Source of the DNA: Andreprevotia lacus DSM 23236 | Lineage (GTDB): Bacteria; Pseudomonadota; Gammaproteobacteria; Burkholderiales; Chitinibacteraceae | Length of the DNA: 35,662 bases | Assembly (NCBI RefSeq): GCF_900176275.1 | Contig: NZ_FWXD01000036.1 | Coordinates: 1-35,662 of the forward strand | Reading direction: 5' to 3' | Shown: piece by piece, positions 12,786-22,300 of the stretch | Numbering within the stretch: position 1 is the stretch's first letter | Layout of the letters: every line of letters begins with the position of its first letter | Program-made: the position numbers and the translations under genes | Notes under the pieces: generated by a model | What the model was told of the DNA's origin: nothing | Seen by the model: only the letters and a program-made list of their open reading frames with translations | The model's database searches: none

Positions 12786-13538
12786 CTATGCGGCGATCCG
12801 CGTTAACGTAATCGACTGTGGATCGCCAACCCATACCGCAATGGCTGAGTAATTGTCTCGCGCGCCTTGCTGGTCGACACGGTAACTCAGCAAGGTAATC
12901 CAGTCTTGAGCACTACCTGCCAGCTGCAGCAGGCATTCCAGCTCATGATCAAGCAGTCCATGCCAGAATCCATCGGTACATAACAAGTAGGCATCACCGT
13001 CTTCCAGTTGCTGGATGTGCTGGGGCCGAGCAGGTGTCGGGTTTGCGTGGCCAAGCGCTTGACTGAGCAAATTGGGATTGACGCGATCATGCGGCAAGCC
13101 GGCTGCCGCCAATTGGGCAACCAGGCTGTGATCTTCAGTCCTGTTGATCAGCACACCGCGCCGGAAATGGTACAAGCGGCTGTCGCCTGCATGTATCCAT
13201 TGCGCTTGTCCCAAGGCGCGATCAAAAAACAGCCCGATGATCGTGGCTGCCATGCGGGATCGTTCAGGATGACGGGCCTGGTCGGCAATAATCGCGGCAT
13301 GGGCTGCGGCAAGGGTATGGCCCGCCAGCTCATGTACAGAGGTGGCCATATGGCTTTCAAATGCGGTCAGCGCTGCGTGGATGGCCAGTTTGGCGGCATG
13401 CCCTCCCCCGGTTTCCCCCCCCACGCCATCACTCAAGACAAAGCAGGCGTCATGCTCGCGTATCCGAATGCCCAATGCATCTTCATTGTTCTCGCGCATA
13501 CCTGCATGCGAGCATTGGGCTGTGGTCAATTTCAGCAT
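12786..13538 (-). CDS. pppA: PP2C-type Ser/Thr phosphatase of the T6SS control module
   Basis: A 250-residue PPM/PP2C phosphatase that would remove phosphate from the kinase and FHA protein, turning secretion off. The metal-binding motifs are all present: RENNED (15-20), SDGVGG (36-41), HAGDSR (116-121), TDG (188-190) and RDNYS (227-231). There is no membrane segment, so it is cytoplasmic. The start overlaps the stop of the FHA gene by seven bases. It is the last gene of the minus-strand arm (TPR lipoprotein, FHA, phosphatase); the kinase is in the plus-strand arm. The length is normal for Stp1/PppA. The symbol follows the Pseudomonas name by role. Confidence 0.88.
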   Translation of the reverse strand: MLKLTTAQCSHAGMRENNEDALGIRIREHDACFVLSDGVGGETGGGHAAKLAIHAALTAFESHMATSVHELAGHTLAAAHAAIIADQARHPERSRMAATIIGLFFDRALGQAQWIHAGDSRLYHFRRGVLINRTEDHSLVAQLAAAGLPHDRVNPNLLSQALGHANPTPARPQHIQQLEDGDAYLLCTDGFWHGLLDHELECLLQLAGSAQDWITLLSYRVDQQGARDNYSAIAVWVGDPQSITLTRIAA

Positions 13539-15340
13539 GCCGATGCCCCTTTGCGCTGATGACGGTAATGCTCGATTTCCGCATCGTAGGCCGCCAGAAA
13601 GGCATTGCCGAACACGCGGTGAAAATCGTCTTCTACCGCGTGCAGCATTGTCTGGTGCAAGCGCCGGTAGTGCAGCCAGGCTTGATGCCCCTGCCGATAA
13701 GGCAGCAACTTTGTATGCCAGCCACCTTGTGTAGCCTGCACGCCAATCTGCTCCGGGCTGACATCCTTTAGCAGTTGACTCAAGGCGGCGCGCATCCCGG
13801 CCAGCATGCCAAGCTGATGTGCATGCAGATCATTGAATGCATCCGCCAGCGCTTGCTCCGGCGACATGAAGCCGGGAAATGGCGGGCCGAACATCTGCTT
13901 GAGCACGGTCTGCGCATCCGGCAGCAGTTTGAGGGGATTGTTTTCGCGGTCAAGCAGCATGGTCAGATCAGCCTTGACCTCGCGCTTGATGATGGTGCGG
14001 CTGGCAAGTAGTTCCATCGTTCCGGCCAGCATGCCCGACAGCATGCGCCCGGCCTGCTGGCATTGTGCCGGCGTAATCCGCTCGTCAAGTTCAAGCCCGG
14101 CGCCTTCGGCAAACGCGCGCCAAAGCAAGGCTGCATCAGCAACAGTTGTGCTCGCAGGTAGATGCGGTGCTGTGGCTGATGCTGTTCCTGCGAATGACGG
14201 GGTGAGCGGCGCCTCCGGTTTGGGCGCAGCTTTAGCGTGTGTCACTGCAGCTGCGACGAGGGGCGGCGTCTCTTGTGGTGCTGCGATTCCCTGGCTGCTC
14301 GTGTGGCTGACGGCCTGATGTTCCGGTGCGGGCTCAGTCAGGCGTGGCGCCGAGAAATGCCCGGCAATCTCATGCGTATTCTGCGCCTGTATCGGCGTAA
14401 CGGCATTCATGGTGGCCAGCCCCAGCGGGTCTTGCCCCAATTCCGTATGCACGCCGGCGTCATCGCTGAACAAGGCACTTTCCTGAGTTCCAGGCTGCGC
14501 GGCAAACAAGTCGAGCGGGTCCAGCGGCAGTCCCTGTAGCTGGGCAAGTGCCGGTTCTGTGGCTAGCGCAGGCTGTGGTGCTGGGGCTGCAACAGTGAGC
14601 GGCGCGTGGACCTGATCATTGCGATCAAACTGTGCAGGGGCCGTCGTATCGGGTGCAAACTCCGCCACCAGGCTGTCCCAGAATGCGGCCGGTGGCAAGG
14701 TGGCCGCAGTCTGGCTTGGTACTACCGAGGCGGGCAATGGCACCTGCGGCGGCGTAGCTGGTTCGGCCGGGGTCGCATGCAGGGGACCAGGCAGATGGCT
14801 GCTCTGGGTCGGCGCATGCACCGCCGCAGCAGGCGGCTCGGCAAACAGGTCCAGAAAACTGCCCGTGGAGGTCGCTCCTTGGTCTGGCAGCAAATCAGCC
14901 AAAGGGGCCGTGGCTGGCATGGTATCTGGCCGAGCTGAAACAGGCGGGGTGCTTGGCAATGGTGCTGGCGGCGCGGTATCGACAGCGATGGGGGTAGTAA
15001 CGATTTCAGCCGCCTGCATGGCTTGTTCCGGATTTTCCGCGCGCAACAGGTAGATGCCAATGCTGATCAGATCGCCTGCTTGCAGGCGCTGCTCCTCATT
15101 GCTGGGCAGTGAACAGTCATTGATGTCGATGCGGCACACGCTACTGAGGTTTTTCAGGTAGGCACCGCTTGCATCTATCCGCAGCGAGGCCTGCAGGCGT
15201 GATATCTGGCGTGTCTCATCCAGCAACACCAGATGGTTGTCGGTGCCCCGCCCTATTGTGGCGCCGGGCGGTTCGAACAACACGCTTTGCGGCGGCTGCA
15301 CCGCCAGACTTCCGTGCTTGAGTACGGTCAATCGCATCAT
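13532..15340 (-). CDS. T6SS FHA-domain protein (Fha / TagH)
   Basis: A 602-residue protein. FHA domain at about residues 24-98: TIGRGTDNHLVLLDETRQIS, ending GDLISIGIYLL. The middle (about 110-390) is a long Pro/Ala/Gln-rich linker. The C-terminal about 200 residues, from LLWRAFAEGAGLELDERIT to the end, match the conserved C-terminal domain of type VI FHA proteins. It would be phosphorylated by the kinase and then promote assembly of the apparatus. The position where canonical FHA domains have His in S-x-x-H is Gln (SRLQ, 47-50), and the usual N-G pair is not clear. The start at 15340 (or 15337) is preferred over an upstream ATG because the domain begins right after it and GGGA precedes it. 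Confidence 0.85.
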   Translation of the reverse strand: MMRLTVLKHGSLAVQPPQSVLFEPPGATIGRGTDNHLVLLDETRQISRLQASLRIDASGAYLKNLSSVCRIDINDCSLPSNEEQRLQAGDLISIGIYLLRAENPEQAMQAAEIVTTPIAVDTAPPAPLPSTPPVSARPDTMPATAPLADLLPDQGATSTGSFLDLFAEPPAAAVHAPTQSSHLPGPLHATPAEPATPPQVPLPASVVPSQTAATLPPAAFWDSLVAEFAPDTTAPAQFDRNDQVHAPLTVAAPAPQPALATEPALAQLQGLPLDPLDLFAAQPGTQESALFSDDAGVHTELGQDPLGLATMNAVTPIQAQNTHEIAGHFSAPRLTEPAPEHQAVSHTSSQGIAAPQETPPLVAAAVTHAKAAPKPEAPLTPSFAGTASATAPHLPASTTVADAALLWRAFAEGAGLELDERITPAQCQQAGRMLSGMLAGTMELLASRTIIKREVKADLTMLLDRENNPLKLLPDAQTVLKQMFGPPFPGFMSPEQALADAFNDLHAHQLGMLAGMRAALSQLLKDVSPEQIGVQATQGGWHTKLLPYRQGHQAWLHYRRLHQTMLHAVEDDFHRVFGNAFLAAYDAEIEHYRHQRKGASAC

Positions 15341-15398
15341 CAATAAGCATCCCGGCACGTGGGCAAGCACGCACCCCTAGTTGTTGAAAGCGCTGGCC

Positions 15399-15803
15399 TT
15401 ACTTGCGTATCGACTCGAATACGGGGCCCCAGATCGGATGTGATCTTTCCGACTCAGACAGCTTGAAGCCGGGGTCGATGGACAGGATTTTTACGAATTC
15501 GGCGTGGCAGAACGACGTCTTGCCGGTGGCGCAGTAGCTGAAAGCCAGCAGTTTGTGTGCCTTGATCTGTGTATCTGGTTTGGCCAGGTTGATCTCGCCT
15601 GTTGTGCTCAACACCTTGATCGCACCCTGAAAATTGCCTGCCTCATATTGCCTGGCGCCTTCGTCCAGTGCGGCCTGGGCGATGCGTTGAGTACTGGGCT
15701 GGGCAGCTTCACCGACATGCGGCGCGGGCGGGCTCTGGCAAGCCGTAAGCAAAAAACCAAGTGCAATTGCCGCAAGGTAGAGCAAGCCGTTTTTAGCTTT
15801 CAT
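15399..15803 (-). CDS. TPR-containing lipoprotein, T6SS-associated
   Basis: A 134-residue lipoprotein. The signal peptide MKAKNGLLYLAAIALGFLL ends in the lipobox LTAC with Cys22 as acylation site; the next residues (QSPPAP) give no inner-membrane retention signal. The mature part has one or two TPR-like helical pairs: AQAALDEGARQYEAGNFQGA, later KLLAFSYCATGKTSFCHAEF, with two cysteines that might form a disulfide. The ending SHPIWGPVFESIR is distinctive. An upstream ATG at 15869 would put a long extension before the signal peptide, so I choose 15803. It is first in the minus-strand arm with fha and the phosphatase. An outer-membrane scaffold or sensor role is inferred. Confidence 0.7.
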   Translation of the reverse strand: MKAKNGLLYLAAIALGFLLTACQSPPAPHVGEAAQPSTQRIAQAALDEGARQYEAGNFQGAIKVLSTTGEINLAKPDTQIKAHKLLAFSYCATGKTSFCHAEFVKILSIDPGFKLSESERSHPIWGPVFESIRK

Positions 15804-16141
15804 ATCATAAAGTCCGATTGGGTTTATCGACATCACATACAGTCCCGTAATATTACATGCGGCCGACAAAATTTAATGACGCTTTTGTTTCTGATTGCAC
15901 TATTTAGAACGGAGTGCTTGTAAATTTAGGTAACCACAGTATTTCTTTATTTTACAAATATGACGATTCATTAAATTGAAGTTTTTCTGTCTTTGTTTTG
16001 AAATAAATCACGGATAGCCTTTTGTGCGAACAGGCAGTGTTGTTGGTTTTTTAATGGCTATTTGACAAAAGTGGCCTTTTCATCAAATGCATCGGTGGCA
16101 TGTACAGTCCATTTACTTATTTATTGCGCACGAGGTGTCAT
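15804..16141. promoter_or_regulatory. AT-rich divergent intergenic region between the two T6SS arms
   Basis: These 338 bases contain no convincing gene and are much richer in A+T than the coding sequence around them. They must hold the promoters of both arms. On the plus strand TTGACA is at 16062-16067, but the best -10 at usable distance (TCAAAT, 15 bp on) is poor. I see no sigma-54 element (GG-N10-GC) I would defend. The high A+T and poly-T tracts would suit silencing by an H-NS/MvaT-like protein, which is common for type VI loci; that is inference. Confidence 0.5.
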
Positions 16142-16666
16142 TTGCGCTCAATCAGCATGGCAACCAGGGGGCTAGTGTGTTTTGCACTATGTATTCCCTT
16201 GGTTTTACTGGGATGTGCATCAACCGAGCGTGCTGCAGCCATCCCCTATCAGGTTGAGTTGCTTGCCGACGCCAATGTTAATCCCGATATAAAAAACCGC
16301 CCGTCCCCGATCGTGATCCGGGTATTTGAACTGCGTGCGGATGCTGCATTTGAAGCCAGTAGCTTTTTCAGTCTGCAAGACAAGCCGGAACAGGTATTGG
16401 GGCAGGAAATGATTGCCACGGACCGTATCATCATGCGCCCGGGAGAGAAAAAACTGTTTAATCGCCCCGGCAGCGTGGATGCTCGCAGCATCGGCCTGAT
16501 TGCCGAGTATCGCGATCTTGAAGCCAACCGCTGGCGCAAAGTCATTCCATTGCCGCCACCCAAACAATTGAATCTGTATAAATTCTGGCAAACATCACCG
16601 GATCAATTGAAAGTACGGGTCGCCATCAAAAATGGCGGAATCGATTTATTGCCGGTTGCCAAATAA
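16142..16666 (+). CDS. tssJ: TssJ outer-membrane lipoprotein
   Basis: A 174-residue lipoprotein that anchors the T6SS membrane complex in the outer membrane by binding TssM. The signal peptide ends LVLLGC with the acylated Cys at 25. The mature domain has the TssJ layout: PSPIVIRVFELRADAAFEAS, then DRIIMRPGEKKLFNRP, IGLIAEYRDLEANRWRKVI and a final strand LKVRVAIKNGGIDL. I favour a TTG start at 16142 because GAGGTG lies four bases upstream; ATG at 16100 lacks a site and ATG at 16157 is far from it but still keeps a usable signal peptide. The gene opens the plus-strand arm, two bases before tssK. Confidence 0.88.
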   Translation: MRSISMATRGLVCFALCIPLVLLGCASTERAAAIPYQVELLADANVNPDIKNRPSPIVIRVFELRADAAFEASSFFSLQDKPEQVLGQEMIATDRIIMRPGEKKLFNRPGSVDARSIGLIAEYRDLEANRWRKVIPLPPPKQLNLYKFWQTSPDQLKVRVAIKNGGIDLLPVAK

Positions 16667-16668
16667 GC

Positions 16669-18033
16669 ATGAAATCCCATCGTCCGCTTTCCGCTCTTTC
16701 AGCCTTGCATCAGCGCGTCGTCTGGAGCGAGGGCATGTTCCTGCGCCCGCACCACTTCCAGCAGATGGAGCGTTACTTCGAGCACTATGTGCAGGCGCGC
16801 TGCGCACCGCTGCAAGGCTTTCATTGGGGCTGGCAGCAGCTGGAGCTGGATCGGGCCGCCCTGGCGCTTGGCAAAATCGCGCTGGTTGCCGGGCAAGGCG
16901 TCATGCCGGACGGGACACCGTTTGCGTTCGATGCCAGCACCATGCCGGCTGCGCTGGATATCGGCGTTGATTTGAAAGACGAGCTGATCGTGCTGGCGCT
17001 GCCACTCTGGCGTGCCGGTGCGGATGAAATCAGCTGGCAAGCCACGCCGGATGCCGGCTGGACCCGCTACGCCGTCAACGATTTCGAAATCGAAGATGCC
17101 AATAGCATGGCCTATGGCCCGGCCGTGCTGCAGATCGGCAGGCTTGACCTGCGCCTGATGCCTGCGTCATCGCTCAATGGCGATTGGCAGTCCATCGGCG
17201 TGGTTCGTGTGCTGGATCGTCGCAACGACGGGCAAGTGCTGCTGGATGAACATTACATCCCGCCGCTGCTGGCCGGCACGCGCCACCCGGTGCTGCGCAG
17301 CTATCTGGATGAGTTGCACGGCCTGCTGGGCCAGCGCGGTGATGCACTGGCCGAACGGCTGTCGGCCCCCGGCCGGGGCGGCGTGGCCGAAGTGGCGGAT
17401 TTCCTGCTGCTTGAGCTGGTCAACCGCTACACCGCCGTTACTTGGCAAGCACGACAAGCTGCCGTGCTGCACCCGATGCAGCTGTTTGGCGACTGGCTCA
17501 AGCTTGCCTGTGATCTGGCTACCTATACGGCGGAAAAGCGCCGCCCGCTCGTCTTGCCCGACTATCAGCACGATGCGTTGGCCAGCACCTTTATCCCCTT
17601 GATGGTCGAACTGCGCCGCTCCCTGTCCAGCGTGCTCGAGCAGAATGCCATCCCGATTGATCTGCAGGATCGTGGTAACGGCGTGCGCGTGGCGCAAATC
17701 CCGTCGCTCGACCTGTTGCAGCAAGCGGGATTTGTGCTGGCGGTCAACGCCGACATGCCGGCCGAATTGCTGCGCACGCGTTTTCCGGCCCAGCTCAAGA
17801 TGGGCGCGGTCGAGCGCATCCGCGATCTGGTGCTGCTACAACTGCCCGGCATCAGTTTGCGCCTGCTACCAGTGGCACCACGCCAGTTGCCCTATCACGC
17901 CGGTTTCAGCTACTTCGAGCTGGAAAAGAGCGGCGAGTACTGGAAACAGCTGGAAAAATCAGGCGGTCTGGCGCTGCACGTGGCCGGTGAATTCCCCTGC
18001 CTGACGATGGAATTCTGGGCGATACGCGCATGA
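16669..18033 (+). CDS. tssK: TssK baseplate protein
   Basis: A 454-residue TssK of usual length. It is the trimeric baseplate adaptor that links TssF/TssG to the membrane complex through TssL and TssM. The family hallmark VVWSEGMFLRPHHFQQMERY is at residues 18-37. The N-terminal shoulder domain resembles phage receptor-binding protein shoulders; the C-terminal head includes LLPVAPRQLPYHAGFSYFEL near the end. The start lies two bases after the tssJ stop, and the stop overlaps the tssL start (ATGA). Confidence 0.95.
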   Translation: MKSHRPLSALSALHQRVVWSEGMFLRPHHFQQMERYFEHYVQARCAPLQGFHWGWQQLELDRAALALGKIALVAGQGVMPDGTPFAFDASTMPAALDIGVDLKDELIVLALPLWRAGADEISWQATPDAGWTRYAVNDFEIEDANSMAYGPAVLQIGRLDLRLMPASSLNGDWQSIGVVRVLDRRNDGQVLLDEHYIPPLLAGTRHPVLRSYLDELHGLLGQRGDALAERLSAPGRGGVAEVADFLLLELVNRYTAVTWQARQAAVLHPMQLFGDWLKLACDLATYTAEKRRPLVLPDYQHDALASTFIPLMVELRRSLSSVLEQNAIPIDLQDRGNGVRVAQIPSLDLLQQAGFVLAVNADMPAELLRTRFPAQLKMGAVERIRDLVLLQLPGISLRLLPVAPRQLPYHAGFSYFELEKSGEYWKQLEKSGGLALHVAGEFPCLTMEFWAIRA

Positions 18034-19331
18034 GCACCGGTACCCTCCTCGACCCGGCCCACCCGCTGGGCAACGGTTTTGTTCCACCCAACCCGGGCGG
18101 CAGAGCCGAAGCCAGCATGCCGCCGGTGGCCGCACCGCCGGTGCAGCGCATCATCAGCGGCAGCAACCCGCTGGTGGCTGCAGCCAACCCGCTGCTCAAT
18201 CTGGTGCCACAGATACGTGCCACTGTACATCACGCTGATCCTGCACGCCTGCGCGCGCAGTTGCTGGACGAGCTGCGCCAGTTCGAGCTGCGCGCCCGAG
18301 AAAGCGGCGTGCCGACAGAAACCATCATCGGGGCACGCTACTGCCTGTGCACCACGCTGGATGAAGCGGCCACGCTGACGCCATGGGGCGGCGCGGGCAT
18401 CTGGTCCGCACATAGCTTGCTGGTGACGTTCCACAACGAAACCTGGGGCGGGGAGAAATTCTTCCAGCTGCTGGCACGCCTGTCTCAGCAGCCGCAACAG
18501 CATATCGATTTACTGGAACTGCAGTATTTCTGCCTGATGCTGGGCTTCGAGGGGCGCTACCGCGTGCTCGACCACGGCCGCTCGCAGCTCGATGCGCTCA
18601 AGCAGCGCCTGCTGCAGATGATACAAAGCACGCGCGGCGAATATGCGCGCCCGCTCTCTGCACACTGGCGCGACGACACCGTGGCGCCGCCGACGGTGCA
18701 ACGGGCCTTGCCGGTCTGGGTGGTGGCGGTCTCTGCCGCACTGCTTGCGTTGCTGATCTTCACCGTACTGCAAATGCTGCTGGCCAGCCGTTCGGACGAA
18801 ACATTCGCGGCCATCGACCAGCTGCGCATGCCGCGCGTGCTCAGCGTCGCCCCGGCGGCCAAGCCGGTGATCAAACCGCGCCTGGCACAGTTTCTGGAGC
18901 CGGAAATCCGCGCCGGGCTGGTCACCGTGCGCGAAGACGCCGACCGCAGCATTGTGACCTTGCGTGGCGATGGCCTGTTCGATTCCGGCGCAGCAACGGT
19001 GATCGAGCGCTACCAGCCGCTGCTGGCGCGTATCGGCGACGCGCTCAATACCGTCGAAGGGGCTGTCGTGGTCACCGGCTATACCGATGACGTGCCGACA
19101 CGCGGGCTGCGCTTTGCGTCCAATTGGGAGCTGTCGCAGGCACGCGCGGATACCGTCAAGGCACAGGTACTGGCACGGTTGAGCAATGCGTCGCGTGTCC
19201 GTGCTGAAGGGCGTGGCTCGGCCGACCCATTGGCCCCCAACGATAGCGCCGCCAATCGTGCCCGCAACCGCCGGGTAGACATCACCCTGCTCGTCCAGCC
19301 AGGCCAAATGGCAGTGGAGGCCAAGCCATGA
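18030..19331 (+). CDS. tssL: TssL inner-membrane protein with OmpA-like peptidoglycan-binding domain
   Basis: A 433-residue extended TssL. After a Pro/Ala-rich lead, the cytoplasmic DotU domain spans about residues 45-210 (ARYCLCTTLDEAATLTPWG is a family signature). One membrane helix follows (VWVVAVSAALLALLIFTVLQ, about 229-248). The periplasmic end from about 300 to 428 is an OmpA-like domain, with VVVTGYTDDVPTRGLRFASN and, near the end, NRARNRRVDITLL, the peptidoglycan-contact motif. This fused form needs no separate anchor such as TagL. Both ends overlap neighbours by four bases, in an unbroken coupled operon. Confidence 0.95.
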   Translation: MSTGTLLDPAHPLGNGFVPPNPGGRAEASMPPVAAPPVQRIISGSNPLVAAANPLLNLVPQIRATVHHADPARLRAQLLDELRQFELRARESGVPTETIIGARYCLCTTLDEAATLTPWGGAGIWSAHSLLVTFHNETWGGEKFFQLLARLSQQPQQHIDLLELQYFCLMLGFEGRYRVLDHGRSQLDALKQRLLQMIQSTRGEYARPLSAHWRDDTVAPPTVQRALPVWVVAVSAALLALLIFTVLQMLLASRSDETFAAIDQLRMPRVLSVAPAAKPVIKPRLAQFLEPEIRAGLVTVREDADRSIVTLRGDGLFDSGAATVIERYQPLLARIGDALNTVEGAVVVTGYTDDVPTRGLRFASNWELSQARADTVKAQVLARLSNASRVRAEGRGSADPLAPNDSAANRARNRRVDITLLVQPGQMAVEAKP

Positions 19332-22300
19332 GCGGCATCATGAATTTCTTCTCCCGCGCGCTGGGGCTGATCTTCAGCCGCCACCTGTGGGTATTGCTGG
19401 GGCTGATCCTGCTGGCCTGTCTGATCTGGCTTGTTGGCCCGCTGGTCGCCATTGGGCGTTTTCATCCGCTGGAAAGCGCGCTGGTGCGCTGGCTGCTGAT
19501 CGGGCTGATTTTCACCATCTGGCTGGCCCGGGTGCTGTACCGCACCTGGCGCGCAGCCCAGCTCAATGCGCAATTGCTGAACCAGATTCGCACTCCCGGT
19601 CCGCGTGCCAATGCCGCAGAAGCAGTAGTCAACCCGCATCTGGAAGAGCTGCGCGGCCGTTTTGATGAAGCCGCAGAACGGCTGAAGACCGCACAGTTCC
19701 GGCCGCAGGGCGGCACCGGTCTGGCCCGCTGGCTGGATCGCTTCTCGCCGCAGTATTTGTATCAACTGCCTTGGTACGTCTTTATCGGCGCGCCCGGTTC
19801 GGGCAAGACCACGGCGCTGGTCAATGCCGGTCTGGATTTCCCGCTGGCCGAACAATTCGGCAAGGCCGCAGTGCGGGGGGTGGGTGGCACGCGCAACTGC
19901 GATTGGTGGTTCACCAATGAGGCAGTGCTGATTGACACCGCCGGCCGCTACACCATGCAGGAAAGCAACCGCGAGCAGGATCAGGGCGAGTGGCAGGGTT
20001 TTGTCGATCTGCTGAAAAAGTACCGCGCCCGCCAGCCCATCAACGGCGCCATCCTCACCATCAGCATGGCCGACCTGCTTGGCGCGGGCGAGCAGGAACG
20101 CACCCAGCACGCGCTGACGCTACGCAAACGCCTGCAAGAGCTCCGTACGCAGCTGGGTATCCAGTTTCCGGTCTATGTGCTGGTAACCAAGGTCGATCTG
20201 CTGGCCGGTTTTACCGAGTATTTCAACCAGCTGGGCCGCGAAGAGCGCGCACAGGTCTGGGGCATGACCTTTCCGCTGGCGGCGGTGCAGGCAGGCAATT
20301 TCGATTTCAAGCAGGTATTCGCCACCGAATATGCACAACTGCTGGCACGCCTGTATGCCGGCCTGCCCGAGCAGATGCTGGCCGAGTTGGACCCGCGCCA
20401 GCGTGAACTGGCTTATCTGCTGCCGCAAGAGTTCGCTGGCGTGCAAGCGCTGCTGGCGCAGTTTCTCGAGCAGGTGTTCAGCGAATCCAGGTTTGAAGCC
20501 AGTGCGCTGCTGCGTGGTGTCTATTTCACCAGTGGCACGCAGGAAGGCACCGTTTTTGACCGCGTCATGGGCGGGCTGAAGCGCTTCCTGCAAGTCGATA
20601 GCCAGCAGCGCCCGCAGCAGTTGGGCGAACCGGGTCGCAGCTTCTTCCTGCGCAGCCTGATGCAGGACGTGATTTTCAAGGAGGCCGGCATTGCCGGCAG
20701 CAACGAGCGCTGGCAGCGCAAGCAATCCTGGCTGCGCCGTGCCGGTTATGTGGCCGTTGGCGTGGGCATGCTGGTGCTAACGCTGGGCTGGGTAGCCAGC
20801 TATCACAACAACCAGCGCTATGTGGCCGAGGTGGCCGCCCGCTTGCCTGGCGTGGCGGCGCAGATCAGCAACGTCAAACTGGGTGACCGCGCCCAAGTTA
20901 CCGAAGTGATGCCAACGCTGGACAAGCTGCGCGCGCTGCCGGTCAGCACCGAGTTCAATATCGACAGCCCGCCGCTGAGCTACCGGCTGGGCCTGTTCCA
21001 GGGTGACAAGCTGCGCGCAGCAGCAGATGGCGCCTATGACCGCGCGCTGGAAGACACCTTGCTGCCACTGCTGGCGCGGCGACTGGAGGATGGCCTGCGC
21101 AACGCGCCACAGAACGACATCGAGTTCGAATACAGCACGCTCAAGGCCTATCTGATGCTGTATGACGCTGCGCACTACGATGCGGCGTTCCTGGAGGCCT
21201 GGCTGTCGCTGGATATCGAGCGCAGCCTCGGCCGCGACGTGACCCGTGCGCAGCGCGAGGTGCTGTCGCAGCACCTGAAGCGCCTGTTCAGCGGTCGTGC
21301 CGTCAGCTCGCCCTATGCGCGTGATGATGCGTTGGTGGCGCAAGTGCGCGAGCGGCTGCAGAAACATACGCTGGCCGAGCGCATCTACAGCGGCATGAAG
21401 CGCGCGCTGCGCCGCGATGACAGGCTGGTTGAATTCAACGCCGCCGATGCGGTTGGTCCGCAAGCTCCCCTGGTGTTCCAGCGCGCCAGTGGGGCCAGCC
21501 TGAATAACGGTGTGCCGGGTATCTTCAGCTACAAGGGCTATTGGGATGTCTTTGCCCCGCGCGTGGACGAAACCGTCGCGCGTCGTGGGCTCGAAGAAGC
21601 CTGGGTACTGGCGCCGCGCCAGCCCGAGGTGGCCAGCCCGGAGGCGATTGCCAACTGGTCGCGCGAGGTCAAACGCCTCTACTTCACCGACTATATCGCC
21701 GCGTGGGAAGGCTATCTGGCCGACATGCGCCTGCGCAGCGGCAAGGATCTGGCGCAGAACATCCAGATTGCCCGCACCCTGTCAGCAGCCGACTCCCCGC
21801 TGGTGCGCTTCATGACCGCTGCCTCGCGTGAAACCACGCTGGTGCGCGACAAGGACGATGACGACCGTACACTGATCGATCAGGCCAAGGACAAGGTCAG
21901 CGATACGCGCGCCTCGCTGGAAGACGTGTTCGGCAAGCCCGATTCGGCCGACAAGGCGGGCAGTGGCAAGCCTGGCGACAAGCAGGAATTGCTGGTCGAC
22001 CAGCGCTTTGCCGGCCTGCGCCAGTTCACCCGCCCCGGAGAAAAGGGCGCTCCAGCGCCGATTGCCGGCGTGCGCGATACATTGAACGAGCTGTATACCT
22101 TCCTTACCGCGACCGATGCCGCGCTGCGCGGCGGCAATGCCCCGCCCTCCGACGAGGTGCTGAGCAAGATCCGTGCGGAGGCTGGCCGTTTGCCCGAGCC
22201 GTTCCGCAACATGCTGGGCGATCTGGCCAATGCCTCCAACGGAAATGTGGCCCATGTGGTGCAACAGCAGCTCGGACAGGATGCCTCGGCCAACATCGGT

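Noticed and set aside
12640-12852. Plus-strand 70-codon frame between the phage regulator and the phosphatase gene
   Set aside because: It has no good ribosome binding site, overlaps the 3' end of the phosphatase gene antisense, and its composition is not protein-like.
16062-16090. Sigma-70 promoter for the plus-strand T6SS arm with TTGACA at 16062
   Set aside because: The only -10 candidate is poor and at 15-bp spacing; kept only as a note in the intergenic feature.
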